Shown: positions 1-8,270 of the stretch, one piece after another
Numbering within the stretch: position 1 is the first letter of the stretch
Layout: every line of letters starts with the position of its first letter
Assembly: GCF_040518285.1 (NCBI RefSeq)
Contig: NZ_CP155449.1
Location: 620,001-684,000 of the forward strand
Origin: Knoellia sp. S7-12
GTDB lineage: Bacteria > Actinomycetota > Actinomycetes > Actinomycetales > Dermatophilaceae
Direction: 5' to 3'
Length of the DNA stretch: 64,000 nt
The notes under the pieces: model-generated
Told to the model about the DNA's origin: nothing
Database searches by the model: none
Seen by the model: only the letters and a program-made list of their open reading frames with translations
Made by a program: the position numbers and the translations under genes

Positions 1-1
1 C

Positions 2-82
2 GACAGCCCGGCGCTCACCGCGGTCTCGCCCGACCTCGTGGACCTCGGCGACCGCCTCGTCGTGCGCTCCGACATCCCCTGA
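2..82 (+). CDS. C-terminal end of an unidentified protein (truncated by window edge)
   Basis: An open frame enters from the left edge and ends at TGA 80-82, giving 26 residues that finish LGDRLVVRSDIP. GC-rich third positions fit coding DNA. Too little is present to name a family. In Mycobacterium the gene before the MBL hydrolase/crp block is a RidA-like protein, but this tail does not look like a RidA C-terminus. Confidence 0.4.
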   Translation, partial: DSPALTAVSPDLVDLGDRLVVRSDIP

Positions 83-93
83 CCCCAGCGGGC

Positions 94-193
94 GGGCCAA
101 TGGACATGCAATGCTCTGCGGTTCTGGGGGACGCCGTGCTCAGGGGACTCGCCTTGGCCTCCAAAAGCTGGATCACTGCATGTCCATTGCCCC
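94..193. repeat. Palindromic element, copy 1 (upstream of the DUF559 gene)
   Basis: The left arm CCAATGGACATGCAATG (about 97-113) and right arm CACTGCATGTCCATTG (174-189) are inverted repeats around a ~60-nt GC-rich spacer. A second copy lies at 1141-1239 in the same orientation. Both copies share the arms, a TCT-GCGG-like stretch inside the left arm, and CTGGA(T/C) just before the right arm. The right arm contains an ATG in frame with the downstream gene (181-183 region). The element could be a folded RNA, a regulator site, or the boundary of a mobile unit. Confidence 0.75.
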
Positions 194-242
194 TGTGGAC
201 AACTCGGCGGGCGTCAGCTCGAGGTTGTGCAGGCTGGTGGTC

Positions 243-1142
243 ATGTCCGTCGCGCTCACGCTCACCCGCTTGGGTGGATGCGCGCGCGCCAAGGAGCTGC
301 GACGCAGACACTCGGGCAGAGCCCTTGCCAAGGCGCTGCGCAACGGCGAGGTCATCAAGGTGGGGCGAGGTCGCTACGCCCTCCCCGCCACCGCCGAGCA
401 TCGCCGCATCGCCCACGCACGCACGGGGGTCCTGTCCCACCTGAGTGCAGCACAGGAGCACGGCTGGAAGGTCAAGAACGTGCCCGAGAGGCCGCAGGTG
501 GCGTTCCCCCGAACGCGTCGCCTCCGGCCTGGCCAGCGAGAGGGCATCGACCCGCACTGGGCCGACCTCGCCGAGACAGAGCTGGCGGCCGGGGTCACCG
601 CGCCCCGGCGCACCGTCCTTGACTGTGCCCGAACCCTCCCGTTCGACGAGGCCCTGGCAGTCGCCGACTCAGCCCTCCGCTCCGGCAAGATCGATGCGGC
701 TGAGCTCCGAGCGGGAGCCGCTGGACTACAGGGCAAGGGCGCCGGGGCCGCGCGGCGGGTTGCTGAGCACTCAGACGGTCGTGCTGCCAATCCGCTGGAG
801 TCGGTGTTGCGCGCCTTGTGCATCGAAGAAGAGCTGCTCCTCACCCCTCAACTCCAGGTCGCGGACCCGGGCCTGTTTGCTGTCGTCGATCTGGGGAGCG
901 AGGAGTTGCGTCTCATCATCGAGGCCGAGGGTTACGAGACCCATGGCACTCGCAAGGGGCTACGGCGCGACTGCCAGCGGCACTCACTCTTCGCGATCTG
1001 GGGCTGGGTGTCGCTGCAGTTCTCCTACGAGGACGTGATGTTCGAGCAGGAGTGGACGCGCTGGGTGCTCAGCTCGTGGGTCGTCACGCACGGGGGTGGG
1101 ACGCCGGCCTCGCCACCGAACAGATTCCGTGCGGCAGCCTGA
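243..1142 (+). CDS. AbiEi-type winged-helix / DUF559 (Vsr-like) protein
   Basis: This 299-residue protein has an N-terminal winged-helix of the type IV antitoxin AbiEi kind (residues ~1-60, with a Y/F-rich end VGRGRYALP). Its C-terminal DUF559 domain belongs to the Vsr/PD-(D/E)XK nuclease fold. The likely catalytic pattern is VVDLGS...IIEAEGYETHG, followed by the aromatic strand and helix WGWVSLQFSYEDV. The start chosen is ATG 243, just before the HTH. An in-frame upstream ATG in the palindrome would add about 20 residues (MSIAPVDNS). Such single-gene proteins are common and scattered in actinobacteria, and their biochemical role is unsettled. The gene is bounded on both sides by copies of the same palindrome, and its stop codon abuts copy 2. 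No AbiEii toxin is adjacent, so a toxin-antitoxin role is not supported here. Confidence 0.75.
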   Translation: MSVALTLTRLGGCARAKELRRRHSGRALAKALRNGEVIKVGRGRYALPATAEHRRIAHARTGVLSHLSAAQEHGWKVKNVPERPQVAFPRTRRLRPGQREGIDPHWADLAETELAAGVTAPRRTVLDCARTLPFDEALAVADSALRSGKIDAAELRAGAAGLQGKGAGAARRVAEHSDGRAANPLESVLRALCIEEELLLTPQLQVADPGLFAVVDLGSEELRLIIEAEGYETHGTRKGLRRDCQRHSLFAIWGWVSLQFSYEDVMFEQEWTRWVLSSWVVTHGGGTPASPPNRFRAAA

Positions 1143-1239
1143 GCCAATGGACATGCAGTGCCTCTCGCGGGACCTCGCCGTCGTGGGGCGGCCCCCCGAG
1201 GATCTGGGCTCGACTGGACCACTGCATGTCCGTTGGCTC
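1141..1239. repeat. Palindromic element, copy 2 (downstream of the DUF559 gene)
   Basis: The left arm GAGCCAATGGACATGCAGTG (1141-1160) and right arm CACTGCATGTCCGTTGGCTC (1220-1239) are inverted repeats with one mismatch and a 59-nt spacer. The size, arm sequence and spacer length nearly match copy 1, although most of the spacer sequence differs. It overlaps the stop codon of the DUF559 gene and ends about 30 nt before the MBL hydrolase start. Confidence 0.75.
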
Positions 1240-1270
1240 GCCGATGTGGCGAGGGTGGGAGGGTGGGGGC

Positions 1271-2065
1271 ATGAGTGAGACGGCGTGGACGGGTGGGCAG
1301 ATCACGGCGCGTGCGCACTGCGTCCTCGCGCCCAATCCCGGGCCAATGACGCTGGATGGCACCAACACGTGGGTGCTCCTCGAGCCGGGCTCGACCGAAG
1401 CCATCGTCATCGATCCCGGTCCGCTCGACGAACAGCACTTGCAGCGCGTATGCCGTGTGGTCGCCGATGCCGGCGCCCGCGTCACCCACACGATCCTCAC
1501 CCACGGCCACGCCGACCACGCCGAGGCAGCCCCCCGCTTCGCCGAGCTCACGGGCAGCCGGGTCCGAGCCGTCGGACGCGGACACGACGACCTCGCCGAC
1601 GGTGACGTCATCCGCGCGGGCTCCCTCGAGATCCGCGTCGTCGCCACCCCGGGTCACACGAGCGACTCGGTGTCCTTCGCGCTCGCGGCCGACCACACCC
1701 TGCTCACCGGCGACACCATCCTGGGGAGGGGCACCACAGTGGTGGCGCACCCGGACGGCGAGCTCACGGCATACCTCGCGTCGTTGAAACGCCTCGCAGA
1801 CCTGACCGGCAACGGAGAGGTGACCAGCATCCTCCCCGGCCACGGACCCGTGGTCCCCGATGCGGCAGCGATGGTCGCGTTCTATCGCACCCACCGTCAG
1901 GAGCGGCTCGAGCAGGTGCGGCAGGCGCTCACCGACGGTGCGTCACGCGAAGCGGACCCGGTCGAGGGCGTGCTGACGCGGGTCTATGCGGATGTGCCAC
2001 GTGAGGTCTGGCCGGCGGCGCGGATGAGCATCAGAGCCCAGCTGGACTACCTCGCGATCAGGTGA
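1271..2065 (+). CDS. MBL-fold metallo-hydrolase (LACTB2-like)
   Basis: This 264-residue metallo-beta-lactamase-fold hydrolase carries the zinc-binding signature THGHADH (about residue 78-84), a later ATPGHTSDS histidine, the aspartate in LLTGDTILG, and a C-terminal PGHGP histidine. This is a complete set of family ligands. A C-terminal helical region (HRQERLEQVRQAL...ARMSIRAQLDYL) matches LACTB2/RNase-like members. ATG 1271 follows a purine-rich GGGAGGGTGGGGG ribosome site. The gene ends 4 bp from the convergent crp. In Mycobacterium the equivalent gene (Rv3677) also neighbours crp. The substrate cannot be told from sequence. Confidence 0.88.
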   Translation: MSETAWTGGQITARAHCVLAPNPGPMTLDGTNTWVLLEPGSTEAIVIDPGPLDEQHLQRVCRVVADAGARVTHTILTHGHADHAEAAPRFAELTGSRVRAVGRGHDDLADGDVIRAGSLEIRVVATPGHTSDSVSFALAADHTLLTGDTILGRGTTVVAHPDGELTAYLASLKRLADLTGNGEVTSILPGHGPVVPDAAAMVAFYRTHRQERLEQVRQALTDGASREADPVEGVLTRVYADVPREVWPAARMSIRAQLDYLAIR

Positions 2066-2068
2066 GGG

Positions 2069-2746
2069 TCAGCGAGCGCGGCGCTGCAGCCGCTCCATGT
2101 CCTGGACGAGCACGGCGCGCGCCTCGAGCTTGAGCCAACCGCGGGTCGCGAAGTCGGCGAGCGCCTTATTGACCGTCTCGCGGGAGGCGCCGACGAGCTG
2201 CGCGAGCTCCTCCTGGGTGAGGTCGTGGCTCACCATGACGCCACCGTCGACCGGACGACCGAAGCGCTCGGCAAGGTCGATGAGGGCCTTGGCGACGCGA
2301 CCGGGGACATCGGTGAAGACGAGGTCGGCCAGGGACTCGTTGGTGCGACGGAGGCGGCGTGCCAGTGCAGCGAGCAGCGTGGCGGCGACACCGGGGCGCT
2401 CCGCGAGGAAGGTCTTGAGCTGCTCGTTGGTGAGGCCGACGATCTGGGTCTCGGCCACAGCAGTTGCGGTCGCCGTGCGGGCACCGGGATCGAACAGGCT
2501 CAGCTCACCGAACATCTCACCCGGGCCGAGGATGGCGAGGAGGTTCTCGCGACCGTCGGGGGAGGAGCGGCCGAGCTTGATCTTGCCCTCGCCGATGACA
2601 TAGAGACGGTCACCGGAGTCGCCCTCGCGGAAGAGGATGTCACCGCGCTCCATGTGCTGAGGCGTCATGGACGCGATGAGGCTGTCAGCGGTCTCGTCAT
2701 CGAGAGCCGCGAAGAGCGGGGCTTTGCGCACGACGTCGTGATTCAC
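2069..2746 (-). CDS. crp: Crp/Fnr-family cAMP receptor protein
   Basis: This 225-residue global transcription regulator has an N-terminal cyclic-nucleotide-binding barrel (FREGDSGDRLYVIGEGKIKLG, GEMFGELSLFDPGARTATA) and a C-terminal winged helix with recognition segment LTQEELAQLVGASRETVNKAL. The sequence closely resembles mycobacterial Crp (Rv3676), including TDVPGRVAKALIDLA and the RRAR end. The GTG start (VNHDVVRKAPLF) gives the usual length; longer upstream frames add unrelated residues. It is divergent from nth across 85 bp and convergent with the MBL gene. Confidence 0.93.
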   Translation of the reverse strand: MNHDVVRKAPLFAALDDETADSLIASMTPQHMERGDILFREGDSGDRLYVIGEGKIKLGRSSPDGRENLLAILGPGEMFGELSLFDPGARTATATAVAETQIVGLTNEQLKTFLAERPGVAATLLAALARRLRRTNESLADLVFTDVPGRVAKALIDLAERFGRPVDGGVMVSHDLTQEELAQLVGASRETVNKALADFATRGWLKLEARAVLVQDMERLQRRAR

Positions 2747-2831
2747 GGCGCCAGTGTGCCACGAGCGGTGGGTGCGCCGTGGCCTCTGGCGAGGTCCGGC
2801 CCCCGTCAGAGGCTCGCCGTAGTGTGAGGGC

Positions 2832-3629
2832 GTGCCTGCCTCCACCGCTTCGCCTGCCGCCGTGTATGCCGCTGAATCACCTGTCGCGCGGACGCGTCGG
2901 GCCCGCAAGATCTATCGGGCGTTGGTCGACCGCTATCCCTATGCCCATGCCGAGCTCGACTTCGAGACGCCCTTGCAGCTGCTCCTCGCGACGGTGCTGT
3001 CGGCCCAGACGACGGACATTACCGTCAACAAGGTGACGCCTGAGTTGTTCTCGCGCTGGCCCACTGCGGAGGCGCTCGCAGCTGCTGACCGTGACGAGAT
3101 GGAGGCAGTGCTCAAGCCGACGGGCTTCTTCCGGGCCAAGACCAACTCGGTCATCACATTGAGCCAGGCCCTGGTCGACCGGTTCGGCGGCGAGGTCCCA
3201 CCGCGGCTCAAGGACCTCGTGACCCTGCCTGGCGTGGGGCGCAAGACGGCCAATGTCGTGCTCGGCAACGCGTTCGGGGTCCCGGGCATCACTGTGGACA
3301 CTCACTTCGGTCGACTGGTGCGACGTTTCGGCTGGACGGAGGAGACGGACCCGGTCAAGGTCGAGCACGCGATCGGCGCCCTGTTCCCGCGCAAGGACTG
3401 GGTCATGCTCAGCCACGTCCTCATTTTCCACGGGCGGCGCACCTGTCACGCGCGTCGGCCTGCGTGTGGGGCCTGCCCCGTGTCGCAGTGGTGCCCGTCC
3501 TACGGCGAGGGCGAGACCGATCCGGTGACGGCCCTCAAGCTGCTCAAGTACGAACTGGCCCCGGGCGCCGAGCTGCCCGACCCGCCGCCCGGACCGCTCC
3601 CGGGGGAGACGCGGGAGACTCTGGCGTGA
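2832..3629 (+). CDS. nth: Endonuclease III
   Basis: A 265-residue base-excision-repair glycosylase/AP lyase for oxidised pyrimidines. The helix-hairpin-helix [18 protein letters not shown] carries the catalytic lysine, and the catalytic aspartate lies in [11 protein letters not shown]. The C-terminal iron-sulphur loop has the exact C-X6-C-X2-C-X5-C spacing ([17 protein letters not shown]). GTG 2832 is the likely start. The first ~18 residues are poorly conserved in the family, so a slightly later start is possible. The stop overlaps the start of the NUDIX gene (GTGA), so the two are probably co-translated. Confidence 0.93.
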   Translation: MPASTASPAAVYAAESPVARTRRARKIYRALVDRYPYAHAELDFETPLQLLLATVLSAQTTDITVNKVTPELFSRWPTAEALAAADRDEMEAVLKPTGFFRAKTNSVITLSQALVDRFGGEVPPRLKDLVTLPGVGRKTANVVLGNAFGVPGITVDTHFGRLVRRFGWTEETDPVKVEHAIGALFPRKDWVMLSHVLIFHGRRTCHARRPACGACPVSQWCPSYGEGETDPVTALKLLKYELAPGAELPDPPPGPLPGETRETLA

Positions 3630-4291
3630 GCGCACCACGGCCGGAGTGGATGGCGCGGGTGCTCGACGCCGTCGGAGAGGAGTTGCCCGAGGCGTTCTCC
3701 ACCTTTGCACCGCCGGTGGATCCCGACCGACGGTCGGCGGTGCTCATGCTCTTTGCCCCATCAGCTGACGGCGGCTCCGACGTCGTGCTCACGGCCCGGT
3801 CGCGTGACCTGCGCGCCCACCCGGGGCAGGTGTCGTTCCCCGGAGGTCGGGTCGACCCGACTGATGCGGGGCCGGTCGAGGCTGCGTTGCGAGAGACCGA
3901 GGAGGAGGTCGGGGTCGATCCCGCGAGTGTCGACGTCGTGGGAGAGATGCCTGCGCTGTTCCTCACCCCAAGTGGCAACGCCGTGACACCCGTGCTCGGC
4001 TGGTGGCCGACACCTGGTGAGGTGCGGGTCGTGGATCCGGCTGAGGTGGAGCGGGTTGAGCGCGTGCCCCTGGCTGACCTGCTCGACCCGGGGCGACGGT
4101 TCACCGTGTCGCACCCATCGGGCTACAGCGGGCCGGGGTTCGAGGCGGGCGGTCTGTTCGTGTGGGGCTTCACGGCGCTTCTGCTCGGTGCGGTGTTCGA
4201 CCTCGCCGGGTTGAGTGAGCCGTGGGACAAGAAGGTCACGCGGCCCATCCCCGAGCACGTGCTGTCCGATTGGGCCCGCAGCCGCAACTGA
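3626..4291 (+). CDS. NUDIX hydrolase, CoA-pyrophosphatase type
   Basis: A 221-residue NUDIX hydrolase. The NUDIX box starts at [20 protein letters not shown] and ends EEVGV. The preceding [16 protein letters not shown] is the UPF0035 signature of enzymes that cleave coenzyme A and related pyrophosphates. GTG 3626 overlaps the nth stop by 4 nt. The same nth-NUDIX pair occurs in Mycobacterium (Rv3674/Rv3672), where marP follows; no marP is present here. The gene ends 8 nt before a long hairpin. Confidence 0.88.
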   Translation: MSAPRPEWMARVLDAVGEELPEAFSTFAPPVDPDRRSAVLMLFAPSADGGSDVVLTARSRDLRAHPGQVSFPGGRVDPTDAGPVEAALRETEEEVGVDPASVDVVGEMPALFLTPSGNAVTPVLGWWPTPGEVRVVDPAEVERVERVPLADLLDPGRRFTVSHPSGYSGPGFEAGGLFVWGFTALLLGAVFDLAGLSEPWDKKVTRPIPEHVLSDWARSRN

Positions 4292-4299
4292 GCACAGAC

Positions 4300-4364
4300 C
4301 GACTTATTGCCCGTTCGGCCAGTTCGTCGCTGAGCTCCTCACTGGCCGAACGGGCAACAAGTCG
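4300..4364. terminator. Long hairpin filling a convergent gap (family copy A)
   Basis: A 24-bp stem with one mismatch has arms 4300-4323 and 4341-4364 and a 17-nt loop. The left arm starts CGACTTATTGCCC and the right arm ends GGGCAACAAGTCG. It fits between the stop codons of the NUDIX gene (8 nt away) and the opposite-strand holin-like gene (12 nt away), as expected of a bidirectional terminator. A sister hairpin at 10006-10085 shares the outer 13 or so bases, while its inner stem is different but still complementary. Confidence 0.75.
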
Positions 4365-4376
4365 AACAGGGGTGGG

Positions 4377-4763
4377 TCAGGACTTCAGGGTGGCGACGGT
4401 CTGCTTGGCCTCAGCGATGGCGCGCGACGGAGCGGGCTTGGCCTTGTCGAGGGCCTTCTTGCCGAGCAGCCCGAGGACGCCGGCCACCAGGAAGAGGATC
4501 AGCGTCACGATGCCGTAGCTCGCCGAGATGGGCAGCCAGATGTCGAGGACCCGCGCGAGGGTGTGGAACAGGAAGATCAGCCCGAGCAGGCCCACAAAGG
4601 CGGCCCCGCCCAGAAGCCCGACGCCCTTGCCCATGACCTTGGCGCCGGCGGCCACCTCGACCTTGGCCAGCGCAATCTCGCTGCGGACGATGCCCTGCAC
4701 GTCGTGGGTGGCGTCGGCAACGAGCTGGCCGATGGTCCGCTCGGGTTGGTTCTCGGTTGTCAT
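4377..4763 (-). CDS. Phage-holin-superfamily (Phage_holin_3_6-like) membrane protein
   Basis: A 128-residue membrane protein. A polar N-terminal helix (TIGQLVADATHDVQGIVRSEIALAKVEV) is followed by two transmembrane segments (about residues 50-75 and 80-103) and a basic tail. This matches the actinobacterial phage-holin-3_6 family found in the same crp-nhaA neighbourhood. Despite the family name it is a housekeeping envelope protein of unclear role. ATG 4763 is preferred because AAGGTGAG sits 5 nt upstream; the GTG 9 nt earlier lies inside that ribosome site. Confidence 0.8.
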   Translation of the reverse strand: MTTENQPERTIGQLVADATHDVQGIVRSEIALAKVEVAAGAKVMGKGVGLLGGAAFVGLLGLIFLFHTLARVLDIWLPISASYGIVTLILFLVAGVLGLLGKKALDKAKPAPSRAIAEAKQTVATLKS

Positions 4764-4812
4764 GCTGCTCACCTTCGCAGGTCAAGAGGGGTGCGTGCGA
4801 CTTCCCCTGACC

Positions 4813-6168
4813 TTACCGAGTGGTATCGGGCCGGTGTGAGCCGTCCATGCCGGGCCCCTCCTCAAAGGCATCTGGCACCCCGTCCGCGTCATGGTCGACC
4901 TGGTCCTCGAGGTGGATGCGCCGATAGACGGCATTGCGCCGACGCAGGACGATCGAGGCAAGGACGGCTGCGACGACGGAACCGACGATGATCGCGAGCT
5001 TTGCGCTCTCGTCGCGTTCGGAGCCGGCACCAAAGGCGAGCTCACCCACGAGCAGGGACACGGTGAAACCGATGCCGGTGAGCAGTGAGAGGCCGACGAC
5101 GTCGCTCCAGGAGAGGTCATCGTCGAGTTCGGCACGGGTGAACCTCGCCATGACAAAGGTGCTGCCCAAGACCCCGACGAGCTTGCCGAGGACCAGCGCG
5201 ACGACGATGCCGATCGCGACCGGGTCGCGCAGGGCCTCACCCAACCCGCCGCCGATGACGGTCACCCCCGAGGCGAAGAACGCAAAGACTGGTACGGCGA
5301 AACCTGCCGAGAGGGGGCGCAGCCGGTGCTCGAACCGGTGGGCGACATCTGCCTCGGCCGGCAGAGTCGAGATGGTCGGGACGCTGGCGCGTGGCTTGAC
5401 CGGCACGACGAGGCCGAGCAGCACCCCGGCCACCGTGGCGTGGATCCCCGACGCGTGGACGAGGGTCCAGGTCGCGAACGCCAGCGGCACGAGAAGCCAC
5501 ACCACGACGATGCGCCGCTGCACGAGGAACGCGAACACGCCAAGCGGCACCACCGCGAGGAGGAGGGGCAGCACGTCGAGACCCTCGGTGTAGAAGATGG
5601 CGATGATCGTGATGGCGATGAGGTCGTCGACGACCGCGAGGGTCAGGAGGAAGGAGCGCAGACCCGAGGGGAGGTGCGACCCGATGACGGCGAGCACGGC
5701 CAGCGCGAACGCGATGTCGGTGGCGGTGGGAATCGCCCACCCCCGCAGGGCGGCTGAGTCACCCCCTGCAGCAAGGACCGTCACGGCGAAGAAGATGGCA
5801 GGCACCGCCACTCCGGCGGCAGCCGCGATCACGGGAACTGCTGCCTTGGCCGGGGTGCGCAGGTCGCCGACGAGGAACTCGCGCTTGAGTTCCAGCCCTG
5901 CCACGAAGAAGAAGATCGCGAGCAACCCGTCCGCGGCCCAGTGTCCGAGGGACAGGTCCAGCTGCCACGGCGCGTAGCCAAAATGCGTCTCACGCAGGGC
6001 GGCATACCCATCGCGCCACGGCGAGTTGGCCCAGACGAGGGCGGCGACGGCGGCCACGAGAAGGATCGCGCCGCCGACGGTCTCGGTGCGCAGCGCCTTG
6101 GTGACGAGCTGCGCCTCGGCCCACGTCGGTCGCCGGAAGAGCCGGTCCGGTGGCTTCTGGGTGGTCAT
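4813..6168 (-). CDS. nhaA: Na+/H+ antiporter NhaA
   Basis: A 451-residue inner-membrane antiporter that exports sodium in exchange for protons. Family hallmarks are present: [20 protein letters not shown] in helix I, the [13 protein letters not shown] segment, [17 protein letters not shown], and the paired ion-binding aspartates in [19 protein letters not shown]. About twelve membrane helices are visible. The C-terminal tail is hydrophilic and acidic ([14 protein letters not shown]), longer than in E. coli NhaA and similar to a calcium-binding DxDxDG loop, though only one such motif is present. ATG 6168 has GAAAGGG upstream. The gene is probably transcribed alone. Confidence 0.93.
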   Translation of the reverse strand: MTTQKPPDRLFRRPTWAEAQLVTKALRTETVGGAILLVAAVAALVWANSPWRDGYAALRETHFGYAPWQLDLSLGHWAADGLLAIFFFVAGLELKREFLVGDLRTPAKAAVPVIAAAAGVAVPAIFFAVTVLAAGGDSAALRGWAIPTATDIAFALAVLAVIGSHLPSGLRSFLLTLAVVDDLIAITIIAIFYTEGLDVLPLLLAVVPLGVFAFLVQRRIVVVWLLVPLAFATWTLVHASGIHATVAGVLLGLVVPVKPRASVPTISTLPAEADVAHRFEHRLRPLSAGFAVPVFAFFASGVTVIGGGLGEALRDPVAIGIVVALVLGKLVGVLGSTFVMARFTRAELDDDLSWSDVVGLSLLTGIGFTVSLLVGELAFGAGSERDESAKLAIIVGSVVAAVLASIVLRRRNAVYRRIHLEDQVDHDADGVPDAFEEGPGMDGSHRPDTTR

Positions 6169-6326
6169 GTGGCCCTTTCGGGGTCGGCGACAATGTTGCC
6201 GACCAGACTTCCCGGCGCACCACTCGTCATCCTACCGGCGACGCTCCCGAGGCGACGACGTGCGGGTATGCCGTCGGGCTGGCTCAGCGTGACGGCGTTT
6301 CACCCACTGTCGCGGCCCAAACGGCG

Positions 6327-7304
6327 TCACCCTGCGTCGCGGCCCAATGACGCGAGGAGGTCGAAGCCCAGGCGGTCGACGGAGCGGCTGGTCGCTCCGA
6401 GCACGACGGCACCGACGCCCCGCTCCCGGTCGACGCCCAACCATGAGCGGAACCCGCCGGTCCCCCCGTTGTGCCAGGTGATCGCGTGCGTGCCCTTCTG
6501 GAGGGTGATCCAGCCCGCGCCGATGCGCAGTCCGCGTCGGACCTGCGTCGATGGCTCCAGTGCTCGCAGGCCGGGCGCGGCCCCGGTGCGCAGGGCCTCG
6601 GTGAAGGTCGCCATCGACTCGATGGACGCGCGGATGCCACCGGCGGGCGCGAGTGCCTCGCCGGTCCACGCTTCCTGCTCCTTCCCGAACCGGTTGACCC
6701 CGAGGAGCGACTCGGCACCGAGTTCGGTGACAACGGTGACGACGCGGAACGAGCCGAGACGCAACGGTTCGGCGACCCGGAGCCGCACGAGGTCGGCATA
6801 CGAGTGTCCGGAGGCCGCTGCCACGCAGTGGCCGAGCAGCTGGAAACCGAGGTTGGAGTAGGCGAACTTCGCCTTGCCCGGCGTGAGGCCTCGCACCTGG
6901 TCGCACAGCTCGGCCAGACTCTCGCCGTAGGGGTTGGTGCCGTGCCTCCAGAGCCGGACCGTGCGCTTCACCGGATGCGCCGCCGGTGGCAGGCTCGGCA
7001 GCCCGGAGGTGTGGGTGCTCAGCGACGCGAGGCTGACCCGCCCAACGGCCGTCCCTCCCAAGGGCAAGAAGTCGGCGACGGTGGCGTCCGCGGTGACCTC
7101 GCCCCGATCGACGGCGTCGCAGAAGAGCAGTCCTGTCACGCCCTTGCTGATCGACCCGATCTCGTAGTCGGCGGTGAGCGGTGCCCCATGGCTGGCGACG
7201 GCAACACCATCGGGCGTGAGCGTGGCCATGGCTCCGATGCGACCGGTCGTGGCCCAGGTCGCAGCCAGTCGCTCCGCGAGGGCGGCATCTCCGAAGGTCT
7301 CCAT
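6327..7304 (-). CDS. Serine hydrolase of the beta-lactamase / DD-peptidase family
   Basis: A 325-residue protein with the full class C penicillin-recognising signature: the SxxK motif in GSISKGVTG (catalytic Ser-Lys near residue 65), the YxN motif in FAYSNLGFQLLG, and HNGGTGG near the C-terminus in place of KTG. No signal peptide is visible, so the protein is predicted to be cytoplasmic or secreted by another route. The start METFGDAAL is chosen because upstream codons show no coding character. The natural substrate (ester, peptide or D-amino-acid peptide) is unknown. It is divergent from the GDPD gene. Confidence 0.83.
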   Translation of the reverse strand: METFGDAALAERLAATWATTGRIGAMATLTPDGVAVASHGAPLTADYEIGSISKGVTGLLFCDAVDRGEVTADATVADFLPLGGTAVGRVSLASLSTHTSGLPSLPPAAHPVKRTVRLWRHGTNPYGESLAELCDQVRGLTPGKAKFAYSNLGFQLLGHCVAAASGHSYADLVRLRVAEPLRLGSFRVVTVVTELGAESLLGVNRFGKEQEAWTGEALAPAGGIRASIESMATFTEALRTGAAPGLRALEPSTQVRRGLRIGAGWITLQKGTHAITWHNGGTGGFRSWLGVDRERGVGAVVLGATSRSVDRLGFDLLASLGRDAG

Positions 7305-7457
7305 GGTGGCCACGCTAGGTCGCGCCCGGCGCGTTTCGGATCCGCCGCGAGGGGGAGCGGCACGGACGGCCCGCTCCGCCGAACTGTGCGTGAACAGTCG
7401 GCGGTATGCCGTGTGCGCGTCACCCGTGGTCCATCTCGCCTTGCGACCATGGTGGTC

Positions 7458-8270
7458 ATGGCGTACCCCTCGCAGGTTGGCCCCCTCGCCATCGCCCATC
7501 GCGGTGGTGCGGGACTCGCGCCCGAGAACACGTTGGCGGCCTTCGGGCGGTCGACGGCTCTCGGGATCCGCTATCTCGAGACCGATGTCCGACTCACGAG
7601 CGACGGTCAGCTCGCCTGCTTCCACGACGAGACGCTCGACCGGGTGACCAGCGCCCGAGGACCCGTGCGTCACTACTCGATGGCGCAGCTGCGACTGATC
7701 GGTGTCGGCGGCGAACCCATCGTCACGCTGTCCGAGGCGCTTGAGGCCTTCCCGCACTCACGGTTCACGGTGGACCTCAAGGAGTCCGACGCGATCGAGC
7801 CGATGGCGAGGGTCCTCGCCAGCCGCGCAGCTGGCGAACGCGTGTGTGTCGCGGGAGCCTGGGACGGCTGGCTCAGCCGCCTGCGCGAGCTCGCACCTCA
7901 CGCCCACACCGCGCTCGGCTGGCGTTCGCTCACGACTCTCATCTCCTGCGCCCGCGCCGGAGTGAGTGCGCCGCGCTGGGTGCGGACGGCCGAGTTCGCT
8001 CACGTGCCGGTGTCGCTGGGGCGGGTGCCGGTCTTCGTCGACCGGCTCGTCGACAAGGCGCACGCTCACGGCATACGCGTCATCGTCTGGACCGTCGACG
8101 AGCCGGCCCTCATGGACCGGCTCCTCGACGCGGGTGTCGACGGGATCATCACTGACCGCCCAGATCTGCTGCGGGAGAACTACATTCGTCGCGGGATCTG
8201 GGAGCCGATGCCGACCTTCCCAGCGGTCCCGACGCTCACGACCGAACCCGTTCCGCGACGAGCAGGGTGA
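7458..8270 (+). CDS. Glycerophosphodiester phosphodiesterase family protein
   Basis: This ~270-residue enzyme has the GDPD TIM-barrel motifs. HRGGAGLAPENTLAAF carries the catalytic His and Arg/Glu, YLETDVRLTSDGQLACFHDETLDR carries the metal ligands E-x-D and the second catalytic His, and FTVDLKE and the C-terminal VIVWTVDEPALMDRLLDAGVDGIITDRPDLL are also present. It probably hydrolyses glycerophosphodiesters to glycerol-3-phosphate and an alcohol. No signal peptide is seen. ATG 7458 is preferred; ATG 7449 is equally possible. Its last 35 bp overlap the convergent MFS gene. Confidence 0.88.
   Translation: MAYPSQVGPLAIAHRGGAGLAPENTLAAFGRSTALGIRYLETDVRLTSDGQLACFHDETLDRVTSARGPVRHYSMAQLRLIGVGGEPIVTLSEALEAFPHSRFTVDLKESDAIEPMARVLASRAAGERVCVAGAWDGWLSRLRELAPHAHTALGWRSLTTLISCARAGVSAPRWVRTAEFAHVPVSLGRVPVFVDRLVDKAHAHGIRVIVWTVDEPALMDRLLDAGVDGIITDRPDLLRENYIRRGIWEPMPTFPAVPTLTTEPVPRRAG

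Noticed and set aside
183..242. Starting the DUF559 protein at the ATG inside the palindrome
   Set aside because: The extra ~20 residues look unlike the family N-terminus and no ribosome site precedes them; kept only as an alternative.
4813..4900. Acidic NhaA tail ([14 protein letters not shown]) as a separate calcium-binding protein
   Set aside because: It is in frame with NhaA, has a single motif and lacks its own start; reported only as an unusual tail.
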